This document shows positions 56,858 to 64,000 of a stretch of 64,000 nucleotides of DNA, piece by piece; position 1 is the first letter of the stretch; every line of letters begins with the position of its first letter. The notes beneath the pieces were generated by a model, which saw only the letters and a list, made by a program, of their open reading frames with translations, was not told the origin of the DNA and made no database searches. The translations under genes and the position numbers were made by a program. The DNA is from JAYTJL01 sp964400155 (lineage in GTDB: Bacteria > Patescibacteriota > Saccharimonadia > Saccharimonadales > UBA10212). The DNA lies in assembly GCA_964400155.1 (NCBI GenBank), contig CAYNSQ010000001.1:1-64000 (forward strand), read 5' to 3'.

Positions 56858-57856
56858 ATGGCAGAAGCCAAGAAGACAACTAAAAAATCAGCAACCAGCA
56901 AAGCTGAAGTAAAAAAAGCCGAAAAACTGGCATCAGAGAAAACTACCAAAAAAATCAAAGAATTAGTTGAAACAGAAACTATTGCCGAAGCAATAGTAGA
57001 AGCTGAAAAACAAATCGAGCAAGAAGCTAACGAACAGAAGCCGCTTGCCAAAGCAGGTAAACGCAGCGCTAAGGCCGTAGCAGAAAAAAAAGCTGAATCA
57101 GCTAAGCAAGAACGTAAAAAAACGACCAAGGAAACTTCTGAAGTAAAACCAGCTCAAAAACCACCTCGCAGTAAATCCGAACGAGCTAGTAAAAAGTACC
57201 GAAATGCACATAAGTTGATTGAACCAAACAAAATATATACTTTGCTCGAAGCACTAGAGCTTGCTACTAAGACTTCAACTACTAAATTTGACTCATCTGT
57301 AGAGTTACATATTAGGCTTGGAGTTGATCCTAAGCAGGCAGATCAGAATATTCGTGGAAACGTAGTGCTTCCAGCCGGTAGCGGTAAAACTAGTCGGATT
57401 GCTGTTATTTGTGATGTTGATGATGAAAAAGCAGCTTCATCAGCTGGTGCAGATATTGTTGGAGCTGAGAAAGTATTCTCCATGCTAGATAAAGAAATTT
57501 TTGAGTTTGATCTGCTGATAGCCTCTCCATCACATATGTCAAAACTTGGTAAATATGCTAAAACTTTAGGTCCACGAGGACTAATGCCGAGTCCAAAAGC
57601 CGGAACAGTTAATGCAGATGTTGCAAAAGCCGTAGCTGAAGCAAAAGCAGGAAAAGTTGAGTACAGGGTGGACGCTAGCGGAATAATTCATCTTGCAATA
57701 GGCAAAGTTAGTTTTGGAGCTGCAAAGTTAGCTCAGAACGCTGAAACCGTACTTGGGGCAGTTAAAGCTGCAAAACCTGCAAGTGCTAAGGGTATATATG
57801 TGATTTCAGTATTTGTAACAACTACAATGGGTCCATCGATCAGGGTAACTGTTTAA
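56858..57856 (+). CDS. rplA: 50S ribosomal protein L1, long N-terminal extension
   Basis: 332 residues against about 230. The first ~105 are lysine/glutamate/alanine-rich, predicted disordered or coiled. The L1 core follows (S-K-K-Y-R-N-A-H-K-L-I, V-x-L-x-I-R-L-G-V-D-P-K-Q-A-D, G-P-R-G-L-M-P-S-P-K-x-G-T-V). L1 forms the mobile stalk at the E site and may repress the rplKA mRNA. Confidence 0.96.
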   Translation: MAEAKKTTKKSATSKAEVKKAEKLASEKTTKKIKELVETETIAEAIVEAEKQIEQEANEQKPLAKAGKRSAKAVAEKKAESAKQERKKTTKETSEVKPAQKPPRSKSERASKKYRNAHKLIEPNKIYTLLEALELATKTSTTKFDSSVELHIRLGVDPKQADQNIRGNVVLPAGSGKTSRIAVICDVDDEKAASSAGADIVGAEKVFSMLDKEIFEFDLLIASPSHMSKLGKYAKTLGPRGLMPSPKAGTVNADVAKAVAEAKAGKVEYRVDASGIIHLAIGKVSFGAAKLAQNAETVLGAVKAAKPASAKGIYVISVFVTTTMGPSIRVTV

Positions 57857-57925
57857 ACTATAAAAAAGCACAACAAATATTAACTTGTGTAGTTCCAAGG
57901 CATGAGGCTAAACTAGAAGGAGCCT

Positions 57926-58639
57926 ATGGGAGTATACTCAAACCTTGAATTAATAGACGCTCTAAAAAGTGGACATATCGTATGTGAGCCATTTCAAAAA
58001 AAGCATGTATCTCATGCCAGTCTTGACGTAACTTTAGGCCAATACTACTACCGAACGGAACGCTCAGACGAACACCCTGTCTACAACCCATTTTCAGAAA
58101 ATGATGTAAGACGATATTTTGAAGGTGCGTTGCAAGCAGTTCCTCATAAAAAATGGTGCGAGCAAAATGGACTAGTGTTATTAGAAGGAATTCCAAGCAA
58201 CCACCCCGTAATTCCGATTCGTCCCGGAGAGAGAATACTGGCGCACACCCACGAATTTTTTGGTATAAAACCACCCGGAGCCTGCGAAGTTAAATCGCGG
58301 AGTAGCTGGGGACGCAATGGAGTTGCTGTTTGTTTCGACGCAGGTTGGATTGACCCTGGTTATATCAACCGTTTGACTTTAGAGATATACAACTTAAATC
58401 AAAAAGAAACTATCCTATTACCTGTAGGCGAAAGGATAGCTCAAATTGTATTTCATCACACTGGAGAAGTTGATGGTAACTACGGTCATGGACGTGATGG
58501 TGGATTTTCCGGTAAGTACCAGTCTGGATCTGATTTACCAACTTTAATTAAAACTTGGAAACCGGAAATGATGTTGCCAAAGGCTTACAAGGACAGCAGG
58601 TCACTACCAAAACATATAAAAGGACTCAAAGGTAAATAA
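57926..58639 (+). CDS. dcd: dCTP deaminase
   Basis: 237 residues of the dUTPase-fold family. V-K-S-R-S-S (122-127) and R-L-T-L-E153-I-Y-N with the catalytic glutamate, D-P-G-Y, and G-E-R-I-A-Q-I-V-F match dCTP deaminases. It supplies dUTP (or dUMP if bifunctional) for thymidylate synthesis. GAAGGAG upstream. The next gene carries a thymidylate kinase, so the two form a dTTP-supply pair inside the ribosomal operon. Confidence 0.93.
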   Translation: MGVYSNLELIDALKSGHIVCEPFQKKHVSHASLDVTLGQYYYRTERSDEHPVYNPFSENDVRRYFEGALQAVPHKKWCEQNGLVLLEGIPSNHPVIPIRPGERILAHTHEFFGIKPPGACEVKSRSSWGRNGVAVCFDAGWIDPGYINRLTLEIYNLNQKETILLPVGERIAQIVFHHTGEVDGNYGHGRDGGFSGKYQSGSDLPTLIKTWKPEMMLPKAYKDSRSLPKHIKGLKGK

Positions 58640-58666
58640 GTTGCGGGTGGATATGAAAGAGGTTAT

Positions 58667-60484
58667 ATGGATATCCGCTCAGGCAAATTTATTGTCATAG
58701 AAGGTTCAGACGGCTCTGGTAAAAAAACACAGTTTGAACTTCTGTCATCTCGATTGCAAGCAGCAGGCTATAAGGTGGATATGTATGATTTTCCGAGATA
58801 TGAACAGACTTCAGCACATTTCGTTAAAAAATACCTAGCTGGAGAATATGGTGACTCAGACTCTGTTAACCCATATACAGCTTCAATGTTTTACGCTCTT
58901 GATAGATATGAAGCATCTTTTGAAATCCGTCGTTCACTCTCAGATGGCCATATAGTACTGGCAAATCGCTTTGTTGGTTCTAACATGGCGCATCAAGGAG
59001 CTAAATTTGGCACAGAAGGCGAAAAAAGAGGTTTCTTTATGTGGGAAGACAGCTTAGAGTTCCAATTGCTTGGAATTCCCCGTCCGGACTTAAACATATA
59101 TTTAAAGGTACCGGCTGAAGTTTCATATGATTTGATTATTAAAAGATCGCAAACCTCTGGAGTACCTTTAGATGAACATGAAAAAGACTTACGTTTTCTA
59201 TGTAAAAGCGTTGAGTCTTATGATTTACTGTGTAAATTATTTCCGAAGGATTACATCTTAATTGACTGTACCAAGAATGGTCAGATTTTACCTATATCTA
59301 AAATTAGCGACGAAATTTGGCAGCATATTCAACCCGTAATTACTGAAGTACCTAAAGGAACACCAAAACCCCTATCGCACAAAATTAGTAAGCAGGTAAA
59401 TGATAACAACAGAGTAAAAACTTCTCATAATCAAGCGGCAACTGAGAGCGGAGGCACAAAACATACCTTACTTGATGCGGCATTACTAGGCTGTTATGCA
59501 AATTATGATTATGAAAGAATAAAATTTGAAACATCGCCAAAACTTCAGGCAATCTTAAAACAATACAGTTCTCAGGCTCATACTCTAGAAAAAACTGTTA
59601 CTAATTTTGAAAAAATATTTGATAAGAAAATAATAAACTCACGCTTTAGCGCTAAGAAAATAAAAAAAACAAAAAGCCAGGTTTTAAGCTCACTGCTTCC
59701 TGGCTATGCACTGGGTATCACAAGTTTAACCGGTGATTTCACACAGCCTAATGGTCTTACAGACGAAAAGCTTTTTAAGCAAATAGATAATGTTATTGGT
59801 AGTAGTTCGTCCTACCAACCAGCACCAGAAAATGATTCAAGCATCGTCAACTTAATAAACGTTTTACCCAGAAATGAACTTGATTTGTTGGTCCCTGTAG
59901 TATTTTCTTTAAACATAACTAACATTCAATCATTAAGGGACGACTTAGATGAGGCAGATTACCAAAGAAGATCAAAACTACTAAAACAAACACTACTATC
60001 AAACAAGACACTACCAAATGAAGTACTTTTAAAAAGTTCCATTTATCAAATTGAACTTAATTGTTCACTAGCCCATTTCAATCAACTTTTAAAATTTGCT
60101 AAACCTAACAATATTATCATTCAAAATTTGTCGCCAATACTCGGCTACTCTATACCTTCAATGATAGATGATTTAGCTTTAGCAGAAGAGTACTCAGAGT
60201 GTTTTGATGCAAGTGTAGCTCTTTACAGCCATATACAAAAAGGACATGGCAACAGTCTTGCAGCCTATGCTCTTTTGGGAGGCCATAAGCAACGGATTTT
60301 GATTAACTTAGACCTTTCTAACATAGTTAGCTTGATAACGTCTCAGCGCGTTGAAAAAAGTGTTTCTGGTTTTGTCAGAGTGGCTACTAAAGAACTCATA
60401 ACTTCAATAAACGAATTTCATCCGCAAATTGGAGACTTTTTAAACTCTCAATACAAAACTCCAAAAAGGACTAAAAACAACTAG
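58667..60484 (+). CDS. tmk: Thymidylate kinase fused to a ThyX-like domain
   Basis: 605 residues, about three times a normal Tmk. Residues 1-215 are thymidylate kinase: P-loop G-S-D-G-S-G-K-K-T (13-21), D-R-Y-E-A-S, L-A-N-R-F-V-G-S-N, R-P-D-L-N-I-Y-L. A polar linker (about 230-262) leads to a long helical region whose C-terminal part (Q-R-I-L-I-N-L-D-L..., F-H-P-Q-I-G-D-F) resembles the end of flavin-dependent thymidylate synthase ThyX. I do not find the ThyX R-H-R-x7-S signature, so activity of that half is uncertain. Confidence 0.85.
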   Translation: MDIRSGKFIVIEGSDGSGKKTQFELLSSRLQAAGYKVDMYDFPRYEQTSAHFVKKYLAGEYGDSDSVNPYTASMFYALDRYEASFEIRRSLSDGHIVLANRFVGSNMAHQGAKFGTEGEKRGFFMWEDSLEFQLLGIPRPDLNIYLKVPAEVSYDLIIKRSQTSGVPLDEHEKDLRFLCKSVESYDLLCKLFPKDYILIDCTKNGQILPISKISDEIWQHIQPVITEVPKGTPKPLSHKISKQVNDNNRVKTSHNQAATESGGTKHTLLDAALLGCYANYDYERIKFETSPKLQAILKQYSSQAHTLEKTVTNFEKIFDKKIINSRFSAKKIKKTKSQVLSSLLPGYALGITSLTGDFTQPNGLTDEKLFKQIDNVIGSSSSYQPAPENDSSIVNLINVLPRNELDLLVPVVFSLNITNIQSLRDDLDEADYQRRSKLLKQTLLSNKTLPNEVLLKSSIYQIELNCSLAHFNQLLKFAKPNNIIIQNLSPILGYSIPSMIDDLALAEEYSECFDASVALYSHIQKGHGNSLAAYALLGGHKQRILINLDLSNIVSLITSQRVEKSVSGFVRVATKELITSINEFHPQIGDFLNSQYKTPKRTKNN

Positions 60485-60493
60485 TAATATCTC

Positions 60494-60521
60494 TGTTGAT
60501 ATGTTAATATATTGTTAATCT
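60494..60521 (+). promoter_or_regulatory. rplJL promoter
   Basis: TTGATA (60494-60499), 16 nt and TAATCT (60516-60521) lie just upstream of the L10 leader. The hexamers are moderate matches. Confidence 0.45.
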
Positions 60522-60526
60522 GATCA

Positions 60527-60646
60527 CCAAAGACAGTAGCGTTTCGCTTCGGCGGGATTAAGTAGGCTACCGAGGTAGAGCAATCAAACAGTATTGATGT
60601 AAAGTCTTTGGAACTCAGTAAATACCGGTGTTTCTGAAGACTTTTT
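60527..60646 (+). ncRNA. L10 leader RNA with competing terminator
   Basis: CCAAAGAC (60527-60534) pairs with GTCTTTGG (60604-60611), enclosing a branched segment with CTACCGAGGTAGAG, matching the general shape of ribosomal L10 leaders that bind the L10-L12 complex. The 3' strand can instead join AAAGTCTT (60601-60608) to AAGACTTT (60637-60644), followed by TTTTT, a terminator hairpin. Protein binding that stabilises the first fold would change termination. About 65 nt then lead to the rplJ ribosome site. Confidence 0.75.
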
Positions 60647-60710
60647 AGTTAGCACGGTGTAAAACACATTAACAATTCGGAATATGTAGTAAACAATTTA
60701 AGGAGAGAAT

Positions 60711-61241
60711 ATGGCTTTAACAAGAGACAAAAAAGTCGAGATTCTAAACCAACTTAGTGAATTACTTGCCAGCTCTAAATTAACTGTTTTGGCTCAATAT
60801 AGTGGCACTTCAGTAAAAGCAATGCAAGAACTGCGAACAACAGCTAAAGATAGCAACACTAAAGTAATGGTTATGAAAAACCGATTATTCAAAAAAGCAC
60901 TAAGTTCCAACAATGTATTTAAAGATGTTGAAACTGGCGAAATAAAAGGACAGCTACTCTACGCGTTTAACGCTAATGATGAAGTAGCGCCAGCTCAGGT
61001 CTTAGCAGCATTCGCAAAAACTCAAGAACAGATTAAGTTTGTTGGTGCAATAAATTCACAAGGTGATTTCTTAAGCGCTGAAGATGTCAAAGCGCTTGCA
61101 TCATTGCCAAGCAAAGACATTCTCAGGGCCCAGTTAGTAGGCACTTTAGCCGCACCACTCAGTGGTTTTGTCAATGTAACAGCTGGTAACTTAAGAGGTC
61201 TGATAAATGTTTTGAATGCTCATGCAGAAGCAACTAATTAA
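60711..61241 (+). CDS. rplJ: 50S ribosomal protein L10
   Basis: 176 residues. The stalk base anchors L7/L12 dimers. V-E-I-L-N-Q-L-S-E-L-L, L-R-T-T-A-K, V-M-K-N-R-L-F-K-K-A and the C-terminal helix that binds L7/L12 are present. Probably autoregulated through the leader upstream. AAGGAGAG upstream. Confidence 0.97.
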   Translation: MALTRDKKVEILNQLSELLASSKLTVLAQYSGTSVKAMQELRTTAKDSNTKVMVMKNRLFKKALSSNNVFKDVETGEIKGQLLYAFNANDEVAPAQVLAAFAKTQEQIKFVGAINSQGDFLSAEDVKALASLPSKDILRAQLVGTLAAPLSGFVNVTAGNLRGLINVLNAHAEATN

Positions 61242-61261
61242 TTAAATCAAGGAGAATATTA

Positions 61262-61684
61262 ATGTCAGAAGAAGTAAAGAAAGAATTTAATAAAATTGAA
61301 GTTCCTAAAGAATTCAAAGAGTTAGTAGAAAAATTAGATAAACTCAGCGCATTGGAAATTTCAAAGTTTGTTCAATTCCTAGAAGAATACTGGGGAGTTA
61401 GTGCGGCTGCTCCTGCTGTCGCAGTTGCAGCAGCTCCAGCCGGCGGTGATACTGGACCGGTTGCCGATGAAAAAAGCGAGTTTGACGTTGTACTTAAAGA
61501 TCCAGGCGCTCAAAAAGTCGCCGTTATTAAGGCAGTAAAAGACATTACTGGTCTTGGACTTGGTGAAGCAAAAGCAATTGTTGATGCTGCACCAAAACCA
61601 GTCTTAGAAAAGGCTAATAAAGAAGATGCTGAAGCCGCCAAAAAGGCACTTGAAGATGCCGGTGCAACAGTAGAGTTAAACTAA
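61262..61684 (+). CDS. rplL: 50S ribosomal protein L7/L12
   Basis: 140 residues, slightly long at the N-terminus. The alanine-rich hinge (A-A-A-P-A-V-A-V-A-A-A-P-A-G-G) and the factor-binding domain (F-D-V-V-L-K-D-P-G-A-Q-K-V-A-V-I-K-A-V-K, G-L-G-L-G-E-A-K-A-I-V-D) are typical. Last gene before a strong terminator. Confidence 0.98.
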   Translation: MSEEVKKEFNKIEVPKEFKELVEKLDKLSALEISKFVQFLEEYWGVSAAAPAVAVAAAPAGGDTGPVADEKSEFDVVLKDPGAQKVAVIKAVKDITGLGLGEAKAIVDAAPKPVLEKANKEDAEAAKKALEDAGATVELN

Positions 61685-61702
61685 AAACCTATACTTGATT
61701 AG

Positions 61703-61742
61703 AAAAACACGGAGTAGACTGTATCTTGCTCCGTGTTTTTTT
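61703..61742 (+). terminator. Rho-independent terminator after rplL
   Basis: AAAAACACGGAG (61703-61714) pairs with CTCCGTGTTTTT (61729-61740) and is followed by more T. Clear end of the rplJL transcript. Confidence 0.95.
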
Positions 61743-61765
61743 ATCCACAGAATTGCCTATCTCTT

Positions 61766-61794
61766 TTGACTTAAGTGGATGTCTATGGTACTTT
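61766..61794 (+). promoter_or_regulatory. Promoter before the conserved hypothetical gene
   Basis: TTGACT (61766-61771), 17 nt, TACTTT (61789-61794). The 5' UTR would be about 65 nt and contains the 9-codon ORF at 61843. Confidence 0.55.
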
Positions 61795-61842
61795 CAAGGC
61801 AGTTAGTTCATTTATCAAAAGAGGTAAATCAGAAAAATAAAG

Positions 61843-61872
61843 ATGAGTGAGCTTTGGGAACAAAATAAATGA
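61843..61872 (+). CDS. Nine-codon leader ORF
   Basis: ATG 61843 reads M-S-E-L-W-E-Q-N-K and stops at TGA 61870-61872, which overlaps the next ATG (61869) as ATGA. No strong ribosome site lies at usual spacing. Possible leader peptide with translational coupling. Confidence 0.3.
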   Translation: MSELWEQNK

Positions 61873-62381
61873 CCGACATTCCAGAAAAACAGATAAAAAG
61901 ACTTAGGGCGCTTATCACTGAAGCTGAGACAAGTTTAGGGGCAGCTAAAGAATTGATAGTATCTCTTGTTGGCGATGACCCAGTACTGACCGAAAAAGTC
62001 ATAGACAAGGCCCTTGGGAAAGTCATAGAGGGGGTGTTTGATGGCCAAGCAATGGTCGGAAGCGATGGCAAAAACTATCCTGTTCCCGCAAATTACGCAA
62101 GCAAGTCCAAGTTGGTTCAGGGAGATATCCTTAAATTGACGATAGCCAGCGACGGAGCATTTATGTATAAACAGATAGGACCGATACCTCGAAAGCAGTT
62201 AGTAGGAATGTTGAACCAAAAAGACGGACACTACTTTGTGGACGTAGGTGATAAACAGTACAGAGTACTGCTTGCAAGTGTTACCTACTTTAAGGCAAAG
62301 TCAGGTGATCAAGTTAGTATAAACGTACCTGAAGACGATAGCGTCAATGCTGAGTGGGCTGCTTTGGAAGCAGCACTTTAA
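61869..62381 (+). CDS. Conserved CPR-type hypothetical protein
   Basis: 170 residues. An N-terminal helical part (about 1-55) precedes a beta-rich domain with G-x-D-G-K-x-Y-P-V-P-A-N-Y-A-S-K-S-K-L-V-x-G-D, Q-I-G-P-I-P-R-K and L-L-A-S-V-T-Y-F-K, a combination I recall from many Patescibacteria proteomes without assigned function. The small-barrel look suggests nucleic-acid or protein binding. It sits between the stalk-protein operon and dnaX. Confidence 0.7.
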   Translation: MTDIPEKQIKRLRALITEAETSLGAAKELIVSLVGDDPVLTEKVIDKALGKVIEGVFDGQAMVGSDGKNYPVPANYASKSKLVQGDILKLTIASDGAFMYKQIGPIPRKQLVGMLNQKDGHYFVDVGDKQYRVLLASVTYFKAKSGDQVSINVPEDDSVNAEWAALEAAL

Positions 62382-62503
62382 TTGGCACTATTCCCAATTC
62401 TTACCTCTGTGATAACAATATCAGTACTAAATGACATAGCTGCATCAATATGGTGTTTTTTTGACAGATGACTGCTGGGTCGTTTGACTGATAGACTAAG
62501 TAC

Positions 62504-63979
62504 ATGGGGAAGGCATTATATAGAAAACATCGATCAACTTCTTTTTCTGAAGTTATTGGACAAGAACACATCACAGATACTCTTTCTAATGCTATAGCTA
62601 GCGACAAAATTAGCCATGCATACCTATTTTCCGGCCCCAGAGGAGTAGGGAAAACAAGTACAGCACGGATTCTAGCACATGAAATTAACCAGCTTGATTA
62701 CTCAGATTCAAACCAACATTTGGACATTATTGAAATAGACGCAGCCAGTAACAGACGAATAGATGAAATTCGAGATCTTCGTGACAAAGTAAATATCCCT
62801 CCTACATCGTCAAAATATAAGGTCTACATAATTGATGAAGTCCATATGCTCACTAAAGAAGCTTTTAATGCTCTACTTAAGACGCTGGAAGAACCGCCAG
62901 AGCATTGTGTTTTCATCTTAGCAACAACAGAACCACATAAGGTACCTGAAACTATAATAAGTCGTACTCAGCGTTTTGATTTTAAAAAAATTGATAACAT
63001 CCAAATTGCTGAACATTTGAGAGAAATTTCGGTTAAAGAAAAAATTAATATAACTGATGAGGCACTTTTACTGATTGCTCGTCATGGTAGAGGTAGCTTC
63101 CGAGACAGCATAGGAATGTTAGACCAACTGTCCTCGCAAAGTAATAAAATTGAAGAAAACGACGTCCGCACTGTGCTTGGTATGCCTAGTACGGACAAAA
63201 CTGCTGCTATTCTTAGTGCAGTCTCGAACAACGACGTTGCAAGCTTAGGTGCAATATTGCAAGATTTAGAAGACAATCAAACCAACATTAGTGGTATTTG
63301 TTATGCTTTGGCGGATAGCGTGAGAGAAGAAATTATCAATGGCGAAGTTTCAACAAAAAAACTTAATTTGCTTAAAGATTTAATTAATGTCGAAAGTTCT
63401 GCGATGCCATGGCAAAAACTCTTAATAGTTTTAACAGAGTCAATGGACTATGAGAATAGAGATAAAGATATTGTGGTTGCTGATAAAATCCCGCTATTAA
63501 ATCAGGATCAAGCACTTACAAACCATAAAGAAAAAGAGTTAAGCAAAATTAAACATACTACTAGACCATCATCCAGAGAAGAAACAACCATTTCTACTGA
63601 AAATACAAAAGGCACTACAAATGACTACAACGACATTATAGATTGGTGGCCAGAAGTAGTTGGAAAAGTTAAAGACCAGGCCGCGTCTATCTACACCGCC
63701 TTGCGACTCGGTACGCCAATTCTACGTGATAAACACTTGGAATTAGTTTTTCAGTTTCCATTGCACCAAAAAAAAATTGATACTGCAAAAAATAAAGATA
63801 TTCTATCGAGCATTATTACCGATGTGACCGGCAAAGTTTATCTTATCTCAACTAGTGTAGATCAAAGTCTGAAACATTCTGCAGACAAACCATCTACAAA
63901 CCAAAAGTCAACTACCGACGATCCTACTTTGTCTTCCATTAGCAATATATTTGGTAGTGCGGAAGTGCTAGAATCCTAA
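62504..63979 (+). CDS. dnaX: DNA polymerase III gamma/tau subunit, zinc module missing
   Basis: 491 residues. AAA+ clamp-loader motor: Y-R-K-H-R-S-T-S-F-S-E-V-I-G-Q, Walker A G-P-R-G-V-G-K-T (44-51), Walker B I-I-D-E-V-H, L-L-K-T-L-E-E-P-P and S-R-T-Q-R-F sensor. The four-cysteine zinc module that normally follows Walker A is absent; residues 60-77 go straight to E-I-D-A-A-S-N. A variable, polar C-terminal region (about 340-491) could bind the polymerase. Complete in the window. Confidence 0.95.
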   Translation: MGKALYRKHRSTSFSEVIGQEHITDTLSNAIASDKISHAYLFSGPRGVGKTSTARILAHEINQLDYSDSNQHLDIIEIDAASNRRIDEIRDLRDKVNIPPTSSKYKVYIIDEVHMLTKEAFNALLKTLEEPPEHCVFILATTEPHKVPETIISRTQRFDFKKIDNIQIAEHLREISVKEKINITDEALLLIARHGRGSFRDSIGMLDQLSSQSNKIEENDVRTVLGMPSTDKTAAILSAVSNNDVASLGAILQDLEDNQTNISGICYALADSVREEIINGEVSTKKLNLLKDLINVESSAMPWQKLLIVLTESMDYENRDKDIVVADKIPLLNQDQALTNHKEKELSKIKHTTRPSSREETTISTENTKGTTNDYNDIIDWWPEVVGKVKDQAASIYTALRLGTPILRDKHLELVFQFPLHQKKIDTAKNKDILSSIITDVTGKVYLISTSVDQSLKHSADKPSTNQKSTTDDPTLSSISNIFGSAEVLES

Positions 63980-63988
63980 GACAAACAC

Positions 63989-64000
63989 ATGGCAAACAAT
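63989..64000 (+). CDS. Start of a further gene (truncated by window end)
   Basis: ATG 63989 begins M-A-N-N 9 nt after dnaX. In many bacteria the ybaB/ebfC nucleoid protein gene follows dnaX, but four codons cannot confirm that. Confidence 0.3.

Noticed and set aside
3907..63979. UGA recoded as glycine (code 25)
   Set aside because: Several full-length genes end in TGA at the expected place (hisS, rpoC, the pseudouridine synthase) and no in-frame TGA interrupts a core protein.

Overview
The window is a scaffold piece (one 100-N gap at 20660-20759) from a small-genome bacterium of the Candidate Phyla Radiation (Patescibacteria), most likely a Candidatus Saccharibacteria (TM7) relative. Reasons: (i) rpsE runs directly into rplO with no rpmD (bL30) between them, the classic CPR loss; (ii) many ribosomal proteins carry charged terminal extensions; (iii) several lineage-type hypotheticals sit inside universal operons; (iv) TGA is used as a stop throughout (for example hisS), so this is not the UGA=Gly Gracilibacteria/Absconditabacteria code; (v) a GT4-GH57-GH15 alpha-glucan cluster is present. 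The lineage call is inference; no 16S rRNA is in the window.

Layout. 1-3.1 kb: a structured non-coding stretch, then a repair-type module (SRAP protein, two small DUF6504-like proteins, a Y-family polymerase). 3.1-7.4 kb: a membrane protein, hisS, tig and clpP, the last with a canonical CIRCE operator. 7.6-39.4 kb: the transcription/translation block rpoB-rpoC-rpsL-rpsG-fusA-tuf-rpsJ, (gap, cupin, M29 peptidase, small membrane protein), rplC-D-W-B, rpsS, rplV, rpsC, rplP, rpmC, rpsQ, rplN-X-E, rpsN-H, rplF-R, rpsE, rplO, secY, (NUDIX, TSUP permease), infA-rpmJ-rpsM-K-D-rpoA-rplQ-rplM-rpsI. 39.4-47.4 kb: hypotheticals, a DUF1295 membrane protein, a structured RNA/attenuator, trpS, an RluA-type pseudouridine synthase, DNA polymerase III delta', a TPR protein, three tRNAs (Thr-TGT, Tyr-GTA, Thr-GGT), an NrnA-type phosphoesterase, a PspC protein and rpmG. 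47.4-52 kb: the reverse-strand alpha-glucan operon. 52-55.3 kb: tRNA-Trp, a P-loop kinase, a YgjP-type metalloprotease and a soluble PAS histidine kinase. 55.3-61.7 kb: secE-nusG-rplK-rplA-dcd-tmk(fused)-rplJ-rplL. 61.8-64 kb: a conserved hypothetical and dnaX.

Most unusual. First, several core genes (rpoB, rpsL, rplC, rplB, rpsS, rplP, rpsH) are preceded by mini-ORFs whose stop codon overlaps or abuts the next start codon. Those ahead of rplB, rpsS and rplP (and more weakly rpsL) share a related peptide and are built from a dispersed CATTTACC/AATTGTGA DNA repeat; three have Shine-Dalgarno sequences in the end of the upstream gene. Second, EF-G has NKIN instead of NKxD in G4 and has lost the G5 SA element. 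Third, RpoC has lost both cysteine zinc sites and has an altered trigger loop; DnaX, L36, S14 and S4 are zinc-free too. Fourth, a -10 box lies only 6-10 nt upstream of the start codon of hisS, tig, clpP, trpS and others, implying leaderless mRNAs. Fifth, there are several undescribed structured non-coding segments, including one that ends in a copy of the tRNA-Thr 3' end.
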